Assembly: GCA_964481075.1 (NCBI GenBank)
Contig: CAYZSD010000159.1
Location: 1 to 7,780, forward strand
Direction: 5' to 3'
Length of the DNA: 7,780 bases
Source: MWFE01 sp964481075
GTDB taxonomy: Bacteria; Bacteroidota; Bacteroidia; Bacteroidales; Tenuifilaceae
The notes beneath the pieces were generated by a model. That model did no database searches and was not told the DNA's origin. It saw only the letters and a list, made by a program, of their open reading frames with translations. The position numbers and the translations under genes were made by a program. Below are positions 6,727 to 7,780 of this stretch, piece after piece (positions within the stretch are counted from its first letter, which is position 1; every line of letters starts with the position of its first letter).

Positions 6727-7629
6727 ATGAAACCCACCTTAATCATCCTTGCCGCCGGCATGGGTAGCCGCTATGGCAGTCTGAAACAGGTCGATGGAGT
6801 CGGTCCCAACGGTGAAACGATTATCGACTACTCCGTTTTCGATGCGCTGCGTGCTGGCTTTGGAAAAATTGTTTTTGTTATCAGAAAGAATATAAAAAAC
6901 GATTTTGTCGATGTATTCGGAAAGCGTTTCGACGGTAAAGTCCCCTACGAACTGGTTTTTCAGGAGTTAGATATGCTCCCGGAAGGGAAAAAATGCCCAC
7001 CTGATAGGATAAAACCTTGGGGAACAGCTCATGCTGTTTGGGTTTGTAAGGGTGTTGTAAAAGAGCCTTTCGGGGTGATTAACGCCGATGATTTTTATGG
7101 AGCAAACTCCTTCGAAGTGCTTTATCAAGCACTAACGAACCCAAACCTAAGGGCAGGTGAATACTTTATGGTTGGCTACCGAATGGGAAATACGCTCAGT
7201 GAGCAGGGCTCGGTATCGCGAGGGGTATGCACTGTTGACGATAAATCCTTTTTGCTTGATGTTGTGGAGCGTACCCATATTGAGCGATTACACGGTGTTG
7301 TGAGGTACAAGGATGAATTTGGCAACATGATTCCTGTTGATGAACAGTCGCTGGTTTCGATGAACTGCTGGGGTTTTACAACCGATTTCTTTGGTCATAT
7401 CGATGGAATGCTCAACGAGTTTCTAAGTGGATCTTTAGCTAATCCAAAGGCAGAGTTCTATATTCCAACAGTTGTTAACAACCTCATCAAGAGCAACAAA
7501 GCAAACTGCAAGGTGCTTCCAACCTCTTCTCAGTGGTTTGGTGTTACCTACCCTGGTGATAAGCCACATGTTAGAACTAAACTTGAGGAGCTTACTCACC
7601 TTAAGCTTTACCCTTCGCCTTTGTTTTAA
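6727..7629 (+). CDS. Sugar-phosphate nucleotidyltransferase family protein
   Basis: A cytoplasmic Rossmann-like NTP transferase, expected to join an NTP and a sugar-1-phosphate (or similar phosphate) to give an activated nucleotide-linked product and pyrophosphate. The 300 residues start with the signature loop LAAGMGSRYGSLKQ (8-21), which binds the NTP; glutamine stands at 21 where many relatives have the PK lysine a little later. GTAHAV at 99-104 is a base/ribose contact region, and NADD at 119-122 supplies the metal-binding aspartate. The length equals that of single-domain members, with no added hexapeptide or CBS domain. The ATG fits the family start, although no Shine-Dalgarno site precedes it. 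The first roughly 110 bases are richer in G+C (about 54%) than the surroundings. The LysO-like gene follows after 20 bases and is likely cotranscribed. No kinase partner is in view, so the substrate (for example a MurNAc- or hexose-phosphate) is unresolved. Confidence 0.85.
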   Translation: MKPTLIILAAGMGSRYGSLKQVDGVGPNGETIIDYSVFDALRAGFGKIVFVIRKNIKNDFVDVFGKRFDGKVPYELVFQELDMLPEGKKCPPDRIKPWGTAHAVWVCKGVVKEPFGVINADDFYGANSFEVLYQALTNPNLRAGEYFMVGYRMGNTLSEQGSVSRGVCTVDDKSFLLDVVERTHIERLHGVVRYKDEFGNMIPVDEQSLVSMNCWGFTTDFFGHIDGMLNEFLSGSLANPKAEFYIPTVVNNLIKSNKANCKVLPTSSQWFGVTYPGDKPHVRTKLEELTHLKLYPSPLF

Positions 7630-7649
7630 TAAAGAAGTTTGCAAATACA

Positions 7650-7780
7650 ATGTATGCTGTAGTTATTATTATGATAGCAGGAATAGCACTTGGCCCTCTT
7701 TTTCGCTTTCAAAAGCGATTGGTTACCTTAGTCGATAAACTCACCATGTGGGCAATTTACCTTTTGCTGTTTCTATTAGG
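7650..7780 (+). CDS. LysO/YbjE-like membrane protein, 5' end only
   Basis: The frame from the ATG at 7650 stays open for 43 codons to the window edge. It begins with a hydrophobic helix (MYAVVIIMIAGIALGPLF), then a basic and polar turn (RFQKRLVTLVDKLT, from residue 19), then a second helix (MWAIYLLLFLL) running off the end. This pattern, with the K-L-T turn between two helices, resembles the start of the LysO (YbjE, formerly DUF340) lysine exporters. In several bacteria LysO is encoded as two adjacent genes, the first only about 95-100 codons; whether that holds here lies beyond the window. The gap to the nucleotidyltransferase is 20 bases, so one transcript is likely. The assignment rests on a short match and could be wrong. 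Confidence 0.6.
   Translation, partial: MYAVVIIMIAGIALGPLFRFQKRLVTLVDKLTMWAIYLLLFLL

Noticed and set aside
7435..7738. Overlapping ORFs on both strands at the end of the nucleotidyltransferase
   Set aside because: They are alternate-frame readings of the conserved gene end and of the LysO-like start, which have clear family-like sequences in their own frames.
1..7780. CRISPR arrays, insertion sequences, tRNA or rRNA genes, phage or defence genes
   Set aside because: I found no regular spaced repeats, transposase motifs, cloverleaf-like sequences or defence domains in the intergenic regions or ORFs.

Overview
The window looks like chromosomal DNA from a Bacteroidota species, probably in or near Bacteroidales/Marinilabiliales. 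The base composition is AT-rich. feoA and feoB are fused, which is common in that phylum. Shine-Dalgarno sequences are mostly weak or absent, and a TAnnTTTG-type promoter element sits upstream of feoAB. The histidine kinase has the 7TM-PAS-PAS-HisKA-HATPase layout frequent there. The species cannot be named from this sequence.

Layout. Positions 129-2660 (minus strand) encode a FeoA-FeoB fusion, the ferrous iron importer. A 206-base divergent intergenic region (2661-2866) carries the feoAB promoter and several short repeats. Everything to the right is on the plus strand: a small ORF (2867-3148) that reads as the two ends of a PLP-dependent aminotransferase joined in frame with the middle missing; a membrane-anchored family 2 glycosyltransferase (3152-4267), 3 bases after the remnant's stop and in the same frame; a 148-base leader with tiny ORFs and repeats; a membrane sensor histidine kinase (4416-6599) with no response regulator in view; a 127-base spacer with phased AATAC repeats and a palindrome; a sugar-phosphate-type nucleotidyltransferase (6727-7629); and, 20 bases later, the 5' end of a membrane protein (7650 to the window edge) resembling the N-terminus of LysO/YbjE lysine exporters.

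How the genes relate. No pathway links all of them. The remnant and glycosyltransferase almost certainly share a transcript. The nucleotidyltransferase and the LysO-like gene probably share another. The kinase appears to be its own unit and an orphan. Most of the window is ordinary chromosomal housekeeping and accessory content. I do not see a convincing new system. The most unusual item is the internally deleted aminotransferase kept in frame ahead of the glycosyltransferase; the leader of the kinase gene and the repeat cluster before the nucleotidyltransferase are weaker leads.
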